From Fuerstiella sp. (GTDB lineage: Bacteria > Planctomycetota > Planctomycetia > Planctomycetales > Planctomycetaceae): a DNA stretch of 64,000 nt. Below, in pieces: positions 1 through 9,223 of this stretch. The position numbers and the translations under genes were made by a program. The notes below the pieces were generated by a model. It was not told the DNA's origin. It did not search any database and worked only from the letters and a program-made list of their open reading frames with translations. Numbering within the stretch: position 1 is the stretch's first letter; every line of letters begins with the position of its first letter. The stretch spans positions 62,001 through 126,000 of the forward strand of contig JAKVAZ010000014.1 of the NCBI GenBank assembly GCA_022447225.1, given 5' to 3'.

Positions 1-185
1 GCTCCTGCCCGATGTCCCGCGCATGACCCTTTGATCGATGGTCAGTGTGATCCCGGACCATCATAAAACTGTACTGAAATTCCGTCCCATTCTTCCTGGA
101 AATCTGAATTTCAGGGTGTTTGACCGGCATCAGCCTGTCTCAGAATGTTAGGGGCAAATTATGACTCCTGCAGGACGCAGTCTGC

Positions 186-2402
186 ATGGTACTGTACAAT
201 TCGGGTCAGGAATGCAGCAACCAAATCTTCAGTGATCACACTGTCCATCGGCTGATTTCAATTTCCCAGGTCTGGAAACATTTTGTGAATCTGATCGACG
301 TATTTGAGCGTCTCGCTCCAGGTAACATCGTGACAACTGCCGGTGTTGGCTATCGTGACGGAGTTCCGGCTCAGGAAACAGACGCAGGCTGGCCGTTGGG
401 AGTGGTTCGCCGCGCCGACGGAGATCTGATTGTCTGTGACTACCACGCCCATCGGCTGTGGCGCATCGACCGAAACGGGATTCTTCATTCGTTTGCCGGT
501 GACGGTGTTCCGGGAAAGGATGGTGATGGCGGACCGGCGAGCGAAGCGAGGTTCCGTAATCCACACGATCTGACCCAGGATCAAAGCGGCAACCTCTATC
601 TGTCGGATCTGGGAAACCGAACGATCCGACGGATCGATGCTGTTACGGGAATCATTACACTGGTGGCCGGAAACGGCCGGTCAGCCCGAGGAGGCGACGG
701 TGGACCGGCCGTGCAAGCGGAACTCGACTGCACCTCCGGTGTGGCGGTCGATCAGCAGGGAAATGTCTATCTTTCAGACGAATGGGCCTGCAACGTTCGT
801 CGGATTGACGTACACACGGGGATCATCGAGACCTGGGCTGGTCTCAATGCCCGCCACTATCCTTCAGAACAACCCGGCAGTCGGCCGGCAGCGGGACCCG
901 GACACAGCCTGATGGGTTACCACGGTGACGGTGGACCAGCCAGCGAAGCCGCATTTTATCATCCCGAACATCTGGCGTTCGACTCAAAGGGCAATCTGTA
1001 TGTCTGCGACAATTCGAACGATCGAATCCGCAGGATCGACGGTGATACGGGCATTGTCACCACGGTTCTTGGTAACGGTCAGCGTGCCTCCAACGGAGAT
1101 GGCGGACCAGCCGACCAGGCCAGTGTGTTGATGCCTGACGCGATCTGCCTGGACGTGCACGATAATCTTTACGTTGGCGAAAAGTATGGATTTCGGGTGC
1201 GCAAGGTGGAAGCTTCGACAGGCATCGTCCGAACGCTGGTTGGCAATGGTGTGCCCGGATTTGGCGAAGAAGGGCTCCACGGATCGCGGACGACGTGTAA
1301 CTCATGCGAAGCAGGTATCTGGGCCGATCCGGATGGTAGTGTTTACTGGGGCGACTGCAGCGGAAGGCTACGCCGCTACGATGGTACGACGGGGATTGTG
1401 ACCACCGTCTTTGGCGGCACCAGTGTTCATGACGGCGAGCAGGCTGCGAGTGCTTTTCTGTGCGGTCCCGGTGGATTGTCACTGGGACCGGATGGTCACC
1501 TGTACGTTGCAGATGTGTGGAATCAGCGTATTCGTTCCATTGATCTCAGCACGGGCATCATCCGAACTGTGGCGGGAAACGGGGCCCGAGCTTATGGAGG
1601 CGACGGCGGGTCGGCGAAGGACGCTTTTCTTGGCAACCCGCACGATGTGTCGGTCGATTCCACGGGTTGTGTTGTCATCGCTGACACACGCCACGGCCAT
1701 GTGCGTCGTGTGGACCGTGCAGGAATGATTCACGGTGTGGCGGGTGCCGCTTTTCAGTGGGACAGAGGTGACGGCGGACCTGCCAACAGTGCCTGCCTGG
1801 TTCAGGTCCTGTGCGTGGCACATGACAAGCATGACAATATCTACATCGGGGATGCGGGGGTCGGCCGTATTCGTCGGGTTGACCGGCAGTCGGGAACGAT
1901 TAGCACCGTTGCCGGTTGTGGCCTGCCTGGATACACCGGTGATCATGGACCGGCTACAGAAGCCAGGATCGGTCGACCGACGGCCATTCGATTCGACGGA
2001 GACGGCAATCTGTATTTTACCGATGAGGCATATCACGTTGTGCGCAAGGTCGATCCCGACGGACGAATCAGCACCGTGATTGGCTGTGGTCAGCCGGGAT
2101 TTTCAGCGGACGGAACACCTGCTTCAGGCGCGAGACTCCATTGTCCTTTCGGCCTCGCAGTGACGTCCGATGCGACGATCTATGTGTCGGACTCGTACAA
2201 CCACCGAGTGCGCACAATCGCCCCGGACAGCACACTCAGAACAGTGGCCGGATGTGATGTTCCCGGGGATCGCGGTGACGGTGGTCCTGCGTCATCCGCT
2301 TCGCTTAACGAACCGCACGGACTGTGTCTGTTCGGTGACAACGTCCTGCTGATCAGCGATCGCAACAATAACCGCATAAAAGTAATCAAACTCGACCGGT
2401 GA
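186..2402 (+). CDS. NHL-repeat beta-propeller protein
   Basis: The 738-residue product is almost entirely NHL-type beta-propeller repeats. From about residue 45 a roughly 55-residue unit recurs: a GDGGPA motif, a buried 'P..L..D..GN.Y..D' strand, an 'R.RRID' strand and 'TGII.T.AGNG'. About a dozen units are present, enough for two propellers. NHL propellers bind proteins, RNA or carbohydrate, and no catalytic domain is attached. The ATG at 186 gives an N-terminus without a clear signal peptide, so the true start may lie nearer the first repeat, and cell location is unknown. Such proteins are abundant in planctomycetes. It stands alone, with a broken cupin gene downstream. Confidence 0.8.
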   Translation: MVLYNSGQECSNQIFSDHTVHRLISISQVWKHFVNLIDVFERLAPGNIVTTAGVGYRDGVPAQETDAGWPLGVVRRADGDLIVCDYHAHRLWRIDRNGILHSFAGDGVPGKDGDGGPASEARFRNPHDLTQDQSGNLYLSDLGNRTIRRIDAVTGIITLVAGNGRSARGGDGGPAVQAELDCTSGVAVDQQGNVYLSDEWACNVRRIDVHTGIIETWAGLNARHYPSEQPGSRPAAGPGHSLMGYHGDGGPASEAAFYHPEHLAFDSKGNLYVCDNSNDRIRRIDGDTGIVTTVLGNGQRASNGDGGPADQASVLMPDAICLDVHDNLYVGEKYGFRVRKVEASTGIVRTLVGNGVPGFGEEGLHGSRTTCNSCEAGIWADPDGSVYWGDCSGRLRRYDGTTGIVTTVFGGTSVHDGEQAASAFLCGPGGLSLGPDGHLYVADVWNQRIRSIDLSTGIIRTVAGNGARAYGGDGGSAKDAFLGNPHDVSVDSTGCVVIADTRHGHVRRVDRAGMIHGVAGAAFQWDRGDGGPANSACLVQVLCVAHDKHDNIYIGDAGVGRIRRVDRQSGTISTVAGCGLPGYTGDHGPATEARIGRPTAIRFDGDGNLYFTDEAYHVVRKVDPDGRISTVIGCGQPGFSADGTPASGARLHCPFGLAVTSDATIYVSDSYNHRVRTIAPDSTLRTVAGCDVPGDRGDGGPASSASLNEPHGLCLFGDNVLLISDRNNNRIKVIKLDR

Positions 2403-2449
2403 GGACCGAATCACTCTGGTCAAACCCAGAAGCCGTTGCTGTGACCATT

Positions 2450-2809
2450 ATGTCTTTTCACAAGTCCACCGAGTGGACAGGCGGTCTTCCGGGTTAGTTT
2501 GGGTACCGGGATCTCGGTATAGTTGAAGCGACTCAGGGTAAAGTTCCGGCACACGTCATTCGGGCCGTCGGGGCCTGCAGCGGGCCCGACGGTGATCATA
2601 CCCACGATGTTGAGGTTCAGCTGAATTACGTGCTGCGAGGCTGGATTCGTATTGAACTGGAGGATGTGGGTGAAGTCCGTTTTGGGGCCGGTGACAGCTG
2701 GAACCAGAAACCAAATATTAAACGCGAAGTCCTTAAGTTTTCGGATGATTTCGAGGTCCCTGAGATTTGTATGCCGGCTGAATTGCAGACCAGGGATGCC
2801 GAACGCTGA
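2450..2809 (+). pseudogene. Cupin-domain protein interrupted by one in-frame TAG
   Basis: Reading from ATG 2450 gives 15 codons, then TAG at 2495-2497, then 103 further codons in the same frame to TGA 2807-2809. The downstream part begins FGYRDLGI and continues with an AHVIRA strand, a DHTHDVE metal-site-like segment, LNYVLRGW, a GEVRFGAGD turn, and an ending in EICMPAEL. This is the layout of a small stand-alone cupin with a full beta barrel. Apart from the single amber codon the frame is open, so this is a recent nonsense mutation, a sequencing error or, less likely, a readthrough gene. No good in-frame start codon lies just after the TAG. It sits between the NHL gene and the PQQ gene on the same strand. 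Confidence 0.65.
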
Positions 2810-3008
2810 CTCACATTCGGCAGTGATCTTCAGTCACTCCGGGAGACAAAGTTACCAGGCTGAGTCCGCATGTGAAGTGTTTTTTGAGTTGGCTGTGATG
2901 AACATTTCAGCGAGTTACTTTGCATCTGCCGCTGTGAATGACATGATGAACTATTTGCTTCAGACGGTATCGGCCAGTTGAGAGTCACTCCAATCGGAGA
3001 TTAACGCT

Positions 3009-6000
3009 ATGCGCTTGTTTTCATCTGCTCTTAGTCTGTTGTTCGCCTGTGCGCTGATTATTCAGAATGGTATCGCTCAGGAAGCGTCCCGACTGATCGA
3101 ACGTGCACAGCAGCAACGCGGGCTGTGCTGCGTACTTGGAGCCGGGGACGGGATGCTGCCACTGGCCCTCGCGCGAAGCAGCCAAATGCTGATTCATGTC
3201 CGCGATTCCAGTATAGATGCTGTCGAACAAATTCGGCGGCAGGCCGATGCCGCAGGCTTTTCAATCCAGCGTGTGGTGGCAGAGAAGGGCGATCCTGGTG
3301 CGCTCCCTCATGCCGACAACACACTCGACCTGCTGATTTCGAATCAGCCCGATGTTTTGGACGCTCTGGAAATCAGTGACGTCTTTCGGGCCCTGCGACC
3401 GGAAGGGGTGGCAATTCTGGGAGGTACGGATGCTGCCGACGCACTGCGGGCGTTTACGGCTGATGTCGAAGGCGCACAGTTGTGGTCAGACTCACACGGT
3501 GACTGGGTGCAGTTTTCCAAACCTGTTCCGGCAGGTCTCGACGAGTGGTCGCACTGGGAGAAATCTCCCGACAACAATCCGGTCTCACAGGATGCACATA
3601 TCAAGGCGCCGTACATGACACAGTTCATGGCCAAGCCCTGGTATATCGGAATGCCGGCGGTGACCACCGCGGCCGGAGGCAGGACATTTCTGGCCATGGG
3701 GCATATCGCGCACCACAAGCGTGAATGGGGTGCGCTCAATCGCCTGATCGCGCGGAATGGATACAACGGTATGGTGCTTTGGGAACGTCAGCTGCCCGAA
3801 GACTATCTTGTCCATCGTTCCGCATTTGTGGCAACGAAGGAAACCTTCTACATGATGAACGGTGATCATTGTCTGCTGCTCGATGCCAGGACCGGGGAGG
3901 AACGAGACCGGATTCAAATCAAGGGAGTTCCGGGGGACTGGAAATGGATGGCTCTCAGCAACGGGATTCTGTATGTACTGGCCGGTGCTCCCGGGGACGG
4001 TGTGGAACTGGTCAGGGGCACACGGGCCTTCGGTGGCTGGAGCTGGGCGGACCTCAGCAAAGGCTACTATGGAAAGCGAATCCCGCACGGTTTCGGTGAC
4101 GTGCTGGTGGCGTATGATCCTGAACACAAAGCCGTGCTGTGGCAACACAATGAGGAATCTTTGATTGATTCCCGGGGGCTGGCCATCCGGGATGGTCAGT
4201 TCTATCTGTACTGCCCCGATCGACACTTTCGAGCACTCGACAGTGAGACCGGCGAAGTCCGCTGGACCAACGGCGAAGAAGAGATGCTGGCTCTGATTGA
4301 GCAGCCAGGCAAGGGACTCACTTCGACACCCGGCTGGCGGACGCAGACGCTGGTGGTGGCGACCCCGGAATCACTCATCGTACAGGGACAGACCCGAATG
4401 AATGTGGTCGGGCTCTCCACCGACGACGGTTCGCTGCTCTGGCACAAACCCAAGGTGACCAACAATCCCAATGCGATTTACGTTGATAACAAAGTCATTG
4501 TGGGAATCGGAGAACGCGGCCGGCATTTGGTGATCGATCCCAGAACTGGTGATGTGGAGAACTACCTCAGCCTTGTGAAGGTGGCATGCACGCGTCTCAC
4601 GGCCAGCACCGATTCGTTTTTCGCACGCGGCGAAGGAATGACTCGATTCGATCGTGTGAGTGGAGCTGTTCAGATCGACGGTGCTGTGCGGCCTGCCTGC
4701 AATGACGGCGTTATTCCTGCCCACGGCCTGATCTATCTGGGGCCCTGGGCCTGTGACTGTAATCTGGCACTGATTGGCAATGTGGCGAGGTGTTCAGCGG
4801 GTGATTTTCGGTTTGACTACAAGGCACGGGACGAGGAACGCCTGGAGGTTGCCCGGAACGCGGACACTGTCCAGGCTTTTGAGATCCACGACGGCGACTG
4901 GCCGATGTATCGCAGCAACCTGCATCGCTCTGCTGCAGCAACGGTTGCGGTGCAAAAAGCCGGACGTCTGAACTGGCATCACCAGCCGGACCGGGCGTTT
5001 GTCCCCAGTGACCTCAGCGCAGCCGGTGGACTGGTTTTTGTGGGGGGTGAAGACGGCAAAGTTCGCGCGATCGACGGGGAAACCGGAAAAGTACGCTGGT
5101 CGTATCAGACAGCAGGTCCCGTGAAGTACCCACCGTCGTTGTGGGACGGCCGGGCTTATGCGGGAAGTGCCGACGGGTTTGCGTATTGCCTTGAAGCGGC
5201 CACCGGTCGACTGCTGTGGCGTTTCCGCGCGGCACCGGTCGAACGCCACATCATGATTTATGATTCACTGAGTTCCACCTGGCCGGTCAATACCGGAGTG
5301 CTGGTGCATGACGGTGTCGCGTATTTCGGTGCCGGAATCGTAGACCACGACGGTACATTCATTTACGCCGTTGATGCAGGCACCGGTCAGATGATCTGGG
5401 AAAATACCACGTCCGGACATCTCAATCCGGACCTCCGCAAAGGGGTCAGTGTCCAGGGAAATCTAACCATTCTGGATGACATGCTGGTGATGGCCGGAGG
5501 CAATGTGGTCTCGCCGGCGCGGTTCGATCTGAAGAGCGGGAAGTGCCTGGAATCGCCTCGCAAGCAGGGAAATCCCCAGGCAAATGGTGGCAAGTTTGTC
5601 GGTGTGTTTGGTGATAACACGTTGGTCGCCGGCGGCCGTATTCTTTACTCCTCGCCCAGAAACGTTTCCACCAAAGGGGCATTTGCAGTCTGGTCGGCTG
5701 ATGGTGAGTCCATGCGGCTGAACTACGGAGGTATTCCTCCGGCGTGGAATGATGAAGCCCTGGCTGTGGCCAACTACAAGTACGGCAGAATCACGAGTCT
5801 GAGTGTGAACACGCTGGCAGAAAAAATACACGAAGGACTGGATGCGGAGTCCCGAAAGAAAAGGCCCCGTGCTCGAAACCTTGTGAGTTCTCTGTCGACC
5901 CGCGGAAATGTTCGCTGGCAGTCAAACCTGGGTGATTCCAGCGAATTTGAATCACTGTCCGTTGCGCTGGCCTCCAATGCGGTGGTCGCAGTCGCGAGAT

Positions 6001-6182
6001 ACCAAAATCGCCACCGTGCGGTGCCTCAATTTTTCCTGACAGGACTCAACTCAGAAGACGGTGAACAAATGTTCCAGATGGAACTCCCGGCCGAACCACT
6101 GCCCGGCGGACTGCTTGTTGACCGAAACGGCCACGTCATGGTTGCCATGCTCGACGGGGGAGTTGTCTGTTTCGGACCGTAA
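3009..6182 (+). CDS. Secreted PQQ-like beta-propeller protein with N-terminal methyltransferase-like domain
   Basis: This 1057-residue protein has a clear signal peptide (residues 1-23, cleavage after IAQ). Residues about 30-165 look like a class I methyltransferase fold: VLGAGDGMLP glycine loop, a DNTLDLLI strand and a 'RALRPEGVAILGG' strand. Two blocks of PQQ-like propeller repeats follow, with typical turns such as LDARTGEERD, DGETGKVRWSY and EAATGRLLWRF. The methyltransferase-like part carries a secretion signal, so it may no longer use S-adenosylmethionine. The propeller is probably a periplasmic scaffold or binding module; quinoprotein enzyme activity is not shown. The ATG at 3009 follows a GGAG at 2995-2998. 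Confidence 0.8.
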   Translation: MRLFSSALSLLFACALIIQNGIAQEASRLIERAQQQRGLCCVLGAGDGMLPLALARSSQMLIHVRDSSIDAVEQIRRQADAAGFSIQRVVAEKGDPGALPHADNTLDLLISNQPDVLDALEISDVFRALRPEGVAILGGTDAADALRAFTADVEGAQLWSDSHGDWVQFSKPVPAGLDEWSHWEKSPDNNPVSQDAHIKAPYMTQFMAKPWYIGMPAVTTAAGGRTFLAMGHIAHHKREWGALNRLIARNGYNGMVLWERQLPEDYLVHRSAFVATKETFYMMNGDHCLLLDARTGEERDRIQIKGVPGDWKWMALSNGILYVLAGAPGDGVELVRGTRAFGGWSWADLSKGYYGKRIPHGFGDVLVAYDPEHKAVLWQHNEESLIDSRGLAIRDGQFYLYCPDRHFRALDSETGEVRWTNGEEEMLALIEQPGKGLTSTPGWRTQTLVVATPESLIVQGQTRMNVVGLSTDDGSLLWHKPKVTNNPNAIYVDNKVIVGIGERGRHLVIDPRTGDVENYLSLVKVACTRLTASTDSFFARGEGMTRFDRVSGAVQIDGAVRPACNDGVIPAHGLIYLGPWACDCNLALIGNVARCSAGDFRFDYKARDEERLEVARNADTVQAFEIHDGDWPMYRSNLHRSAAATVAVQKAGRLNWHHQPDRAFVPSDLSAAGGLVFVGGEDGKVRAIDGETGKVRWSYQTAGPVKYPPSLWDGRAYAGSADGFAYCLEAATGRLLWRFRAAPVERHIMIYDSLSSTWPVNTGVLVHDGVAYFGAGIVDHDGTFIYAVDAGTGQMIWENTTSGHLNPDLRKGVSVQGNLTILDDMLVMAGGNVVSPARFDLKSGKCLESPRKQGNPQANGGKFVGVFGDNTLVAGGRILYSSPRNVSTKGAFAVWSADGESMRLNYGGIPPAWNDEALAVANYKYGRITSLSVNTLAEKIHEGLDAESRKKRPRARNLVSSLSTRGNVRWQSNLGDSSEFESLSVALASNAVVAVARYQNRHRAVPQFFLTGLNSEDGEQMFQMELPAEPLPGGLLVDRNGHVMVAMLDGGVVCFGP

Positions 6183-6446
6183 AAATCCGCTGCGCCGGCG
6201 ACAATCGCTGTTGTGGTCGGGCTGTTCGTGTGCATCGAATGTTTGTTCCATTCACTTCCGGCACAGGGCGTTTATTGGATAACCCTGGATTCCGGGTCAG
6301 CGCCTGTATTCATCTGCACCCGGTTTCAGCAGATCTGATCCGAGAAACGTGGCGGAGACTCAAAAGTAGAGTGTGGGATTCCCGGAATCAGGTTGGCGGC
6401 AACGAACGTCGTCTGTGAAGTCGCACCGTGCTGTTGACAGCACTCG

Positions 6447-7736
6447 TCACACAGGTTTGAGTTCGAACCCGAATCCGGGGCGATTCGACGGTTGCATATA
6501 AACCCCCTCGGGACCTCGTGTCACTCCATTTTCCTCCTCAAATCGTTCGTAGACTTCTGCCGGGCCGCCGGGCCAGGGAAGGAACATCTCACACCACGGA
6601 GTGTTCTCGTTGCTGAACACAAAATGGGCGGCTCCACCTCGCCAGCCCCCGTGAGGAATCACAGGTGTGTTGCCGGCCCGGGCCAGTGCATCAATCCATC
6701 TCAATTCTGTCAGTCCGCCGCACCAACTCATGTCGGGCTGCCAGATGTCGGCGGCGTTGTGACGTGCCAGCAACTCAAAACCGTAGCGAGTGTATTCATG
6801 TTCGCCGGTTGCCATCCGTGTCGAATTGACCCGAGCGTTTAAACGTTCCATCCCCGCATAGTCGTCCGGCGTCAGGCACTCTTCCATCCAGTAAACCTGA
6901 TGTGGCCGGAGCCGTGCTGCCAGCTGTTCTGCGTATGATTCTGTCAGAGCCATCCAGCAGTCGATCATAATCCGGCCGTCAGGGCCAAGCAGTCTGCGGG
7001 CCCGTTCAACAAGCTGCTCGTTCTGATCCAGTCCGGCTTCTCCATCGGCCGGACCGTACGGAAGTGCGAGTTTAAGTTTCGTGAAACCGAACTCAACCGC
7101 CTGTTCGATGTTGTTGCCGGTGCAATATCCGGGCACACGCTCCCGATGCCCGCCGCCAAGCAGTCGATATACCGGCGTGTCAAGGGCTTTGCCGACGATG
7201 TCCCAGAGTGCATTATCAACAGCACTGATGGCATGTATGGCAAGCCCCTTGCGACCATAGTAGAGCGTCCCTCGCCACATAATGTCCCACAATCGCTCCA
7301 GCTGAAACGGATCCTCATCATGCAGCAGCCTGGCCAGATGACCTTCGGCCACAAAAGCTGCGCCCGGCCCTCCGTAGCCATACCCGGTGATCCCCCTGTT
7401 GGTTTCGACCACAACCGTTTCGGCACCGAGGTCTTCATGGAAAAACAGCGATCGCCTTGGTTTGAATCTTGGATAGATGGACAACGGACTCGCGACCTCG
7501 ACCTGCAGGGCATTCCACGATCCGACAGCCGGTTTGTAGGCAGGCCGCGGACGTTTGGGGACAAGCTTTGCAGCCCGAATGGATGTGATTTTGAGACCGC
7601 TCTTTTCCTTCAGAAAACTCAGAGGGGCTGGTTCCGGGAAACGGGTGACCGTATTTCCTGCCAATGTTCCGGTTTCGCTGCTGAGATACGCCAGCCCACC
7701 AGCGGCAGCGTTCCTGATGAAAGCACGACGATGCAT
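6447..7736 (-). CDS. Mandelate racemase/enolase-superfamily dehydratase, L-rhamnonate-dehydratase-like
   Basis: The 429-residue protein starts with a Tat-like leader (HRRAFIRNAAAGG). It then shows an N-terminal capping domain and a TIM barrel of the enolase superfamily. Probable magnesium ligands are Asp259 (MIDCW), Glu285 (WMEEC) and Glu312 (GEHEYT); His362 (PHGGW) would be the catalytic His. The GEHEYTRYGF segment and PHGG motif match the rhamnonate-dehydratase branch, which dehydrates sugar acids to 2-keto-3-deoxy acids. Exact substrate cannot be read from sequence. A zinc dehydrogenase diverges from it and an ACS-type transporter lies nearby, consistent with sugar-acid uptake and breakdown. 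The start has a purine-rich GGGAAGAG upstream. Confidence 0.8.
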   Translation of the reverse strand: MHRRAFIRNAAAGGLAYLSSETGTLAGNTVTRFPEPAPLSFLKEKSGLKITSIRAAKLVPKRPRPAYKPAVGSWNALQVEVASPLSIYPRFKPRRSLFFHEDLGAETVVVETNRGITGYGYGGPGAAFVAEGHLARLLHDEDPFQLERLWDIMWRGTLYYGRKGLAIHAISAVDNALWDIVGKALDTPVYRLLGGGHRERVPGYCTGNNIEQAVEFGFTKLKLALPYGPADGEAGLDQNEQLVERARRLLGPDGRIMIDCWMALTESYAEQLAARLRPHQVYWMEECLTPDDYAGMERLNARVNSTRMATGEHEYTRYGFELLARHNAADIWQPDMSWCGGLTELRWIDALARAGNTPVIPHGGWRGGAAHFVFSNENTPWCEMFLPWPGGPAEVYERFEEENGVTRGPEGVYMQPSNRPGFGFELKPV

Positions 7737-8012
7737 GTTGGTCTCTTCCCGGGAAAAGTTCTGAGCAGGATATCGCTGTATTCATCAACCGACTATCACG
7801 GCTGGTGCAGGAAACCACTCATTAACTCTCTCGACAGTGAGGTCCTGACAGGGCATCGTCGTAATGATGTTCGAGTAAATAATCCAGGCAGCTGATGCGA
7901 GTCGTCGGTTATGCGAAAGAAAAAATGTTGATGTTGAGGATCGTTCCGGCTGTGAACGCGGGGCACCGTTCCGGTGTTGGCCGGACAGGAGTGTCACAGT
8001 AACAGGCCGTTC

Positions 8013-8049
8013 ACCGGCCTGCGAACATCTGAACGGCCGGCAGGCCGGT
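8013..8049. repeat. 10-bp inverted repeat in the divergent promoter region
   Basis: ACCGGCCTGC (8013-8022) and GCAGGCCGGT (8040-8049) are perfect inverted arms around a 17-nt loop. They lie in the 385-bp region between the divergent dehydratase and dehydrogenase genes. It could be a transcript hairpin or a regulator site. There is no U-run, so it does not look like an intrinsic terminator. Confidence 0.4.
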
Positions 8050-8121
8050 TCGCGTGTTTCAAATTCGTTCTGTTCTGTCCATACTGTCCTTTCTGATCAG
8101 GCACCTGTCCGGCAACCGTAT

Positions 8122-9180
8122 ATGGGAACAGAACGAATGACCACGATGAAGGCCGCCTTCTTCAACGGCAAAGGGACGATGGAAATTGCCGATGTGCCTC
8201 AACCTTTGCCCACTTCTGACGACGTCATTATCCGGGTTCGGGCAACCGGGATCTGCGGATCAGATCTGCTGATGAACAATGACAAAACAGAACCTGATGT
8301 TGTTCCCTTCGGGCATGAGGTTTCGGGGGAAATTGTTGAGGTCGGTGGTGGTGTCGAAAAGTGTCTGGTGGGACAGCGGGTTGCCGTGGAGACGATTGGT
8401 CAGGGGCTGGCCTGTTTGCGCTGCTGGTACTGCAGGCACGGACAGTTCCGGCAGTGTCTTAACAAGGCGGAAAATGAAGGTGGTGGCTTTGCTCAGTACA
8501 TGAAACGCCGCGCCGTGGGGTGCTATGTGCTGCCGGAGCAGCTTTCATGGGAGGAAGGCGCCTTTGTCGAACCGCTGGCGGTTGCCGTCCACAGTGTGCG
8601 CCGGGGACAGATGCGGGGTGGTGAGACCGTTGTCGTACTTGGATCCGGCAGCATTGGTCTCACCGCAATCGTGTCCGCGCGTGCACTCGGAGCCGGTCAG
8701 ATTCTGGCAACCGCCAGGCATGAGCAGCAGGCGGAGTCCGCCCGGGGTCTTGGAGCAGATCAGGTGCTGCCGGCCGACGGTGAGGCTTTGCGGGCGGCTG
8801 TCGAAGATGCCACCGACGGCCGCGGGGCAGATTTGACAATCGAGACGGTGGGAGGTCTGACGGGGACCACACTGGAGCAGGCCATTGAGGTGACGCGTAT
8901 GCAGGGACGCATCGTGGTGCTCGGTGGATTTCGGAGACCAATCACTCTGGACTGGCTGCCCCCGCTGCTGAAGGAGCAGTCGATCATTTTCTCGTCGTGT
9001 TACGGCATTCAGGACGGTCAGCACGACTACGAGCTGGCCATCAAGCTTCTGGAGTCCGGCAAGGCACCGCTGGCGCCGCTGGTGACCCACTCGTTTTCAC
9101 TTGAGGAGATTGATCGAGGTTTTCAGACGGCATACGATAAGAAGACCGGTTCGATCAAGGTGCAGATCGTACAGACATGA
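8122..9180 (+). CDS. Zinc-dependent medium-chain alcohol/polyol dehydrogenase
   Basis: The 352-residue protein is a typical medium-chain dehydrogenase/reductase. Catalytic zinc ligands lie in TGICGSD and PFGHEVSG. The structural zinc lobe is the four-cysteine run CLRCWYCRHGQFRQC. A Rossmann motif VLGSGSIG lies in the second half. The family oxidises secondary alcohols of sugars, polyols or threonine with NAD(P). Three starts are possible: ATG 8122, 8137 or 8146. The last gives the family-typical MKAAFF beginning, and the first is kept here only because it is the longest. Its position between the dehydratase and the sugar-acid transporter suggests a carbohydrate-acid or polyol substrate, which is inference. 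Confidence 0.85.
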   Translation: MGTERMTTMKAAFFNGKGTMEIADVPQPLPTSDDVIIRVRATGICGSDLLMNNDKTEPDVVPFGHEVSGEIVEVGGGVEKCLVGQRVAVETIGQGLACLRCWYCRHGQFRQCLNKAENEGGGFAQYMKRRAVGCYVLPEQLSWEEGAFVEPLAVAVHSVRRGQMRGGETVVVLGSGSIGLTAIVSARALGAGQILATARHEQQAESARGLGADQVLPADGEALRAAVEDATDGRGADLTIETVGGLTGTTLEQAIEVTRMQGRIVVLGGFRRPITLDWLPPLLKEQSIIFSSCYGIQDGQHDYELAIKLLESGKAPLAPLVTHSFSLEEIDRGFQTAYDKKTGSIKVQIVQT

Positions 9181-9223
9181 GGCCGCTGTTGCTGAACAGA
9201 CTCCGGCTGCAGACGACGATTGA

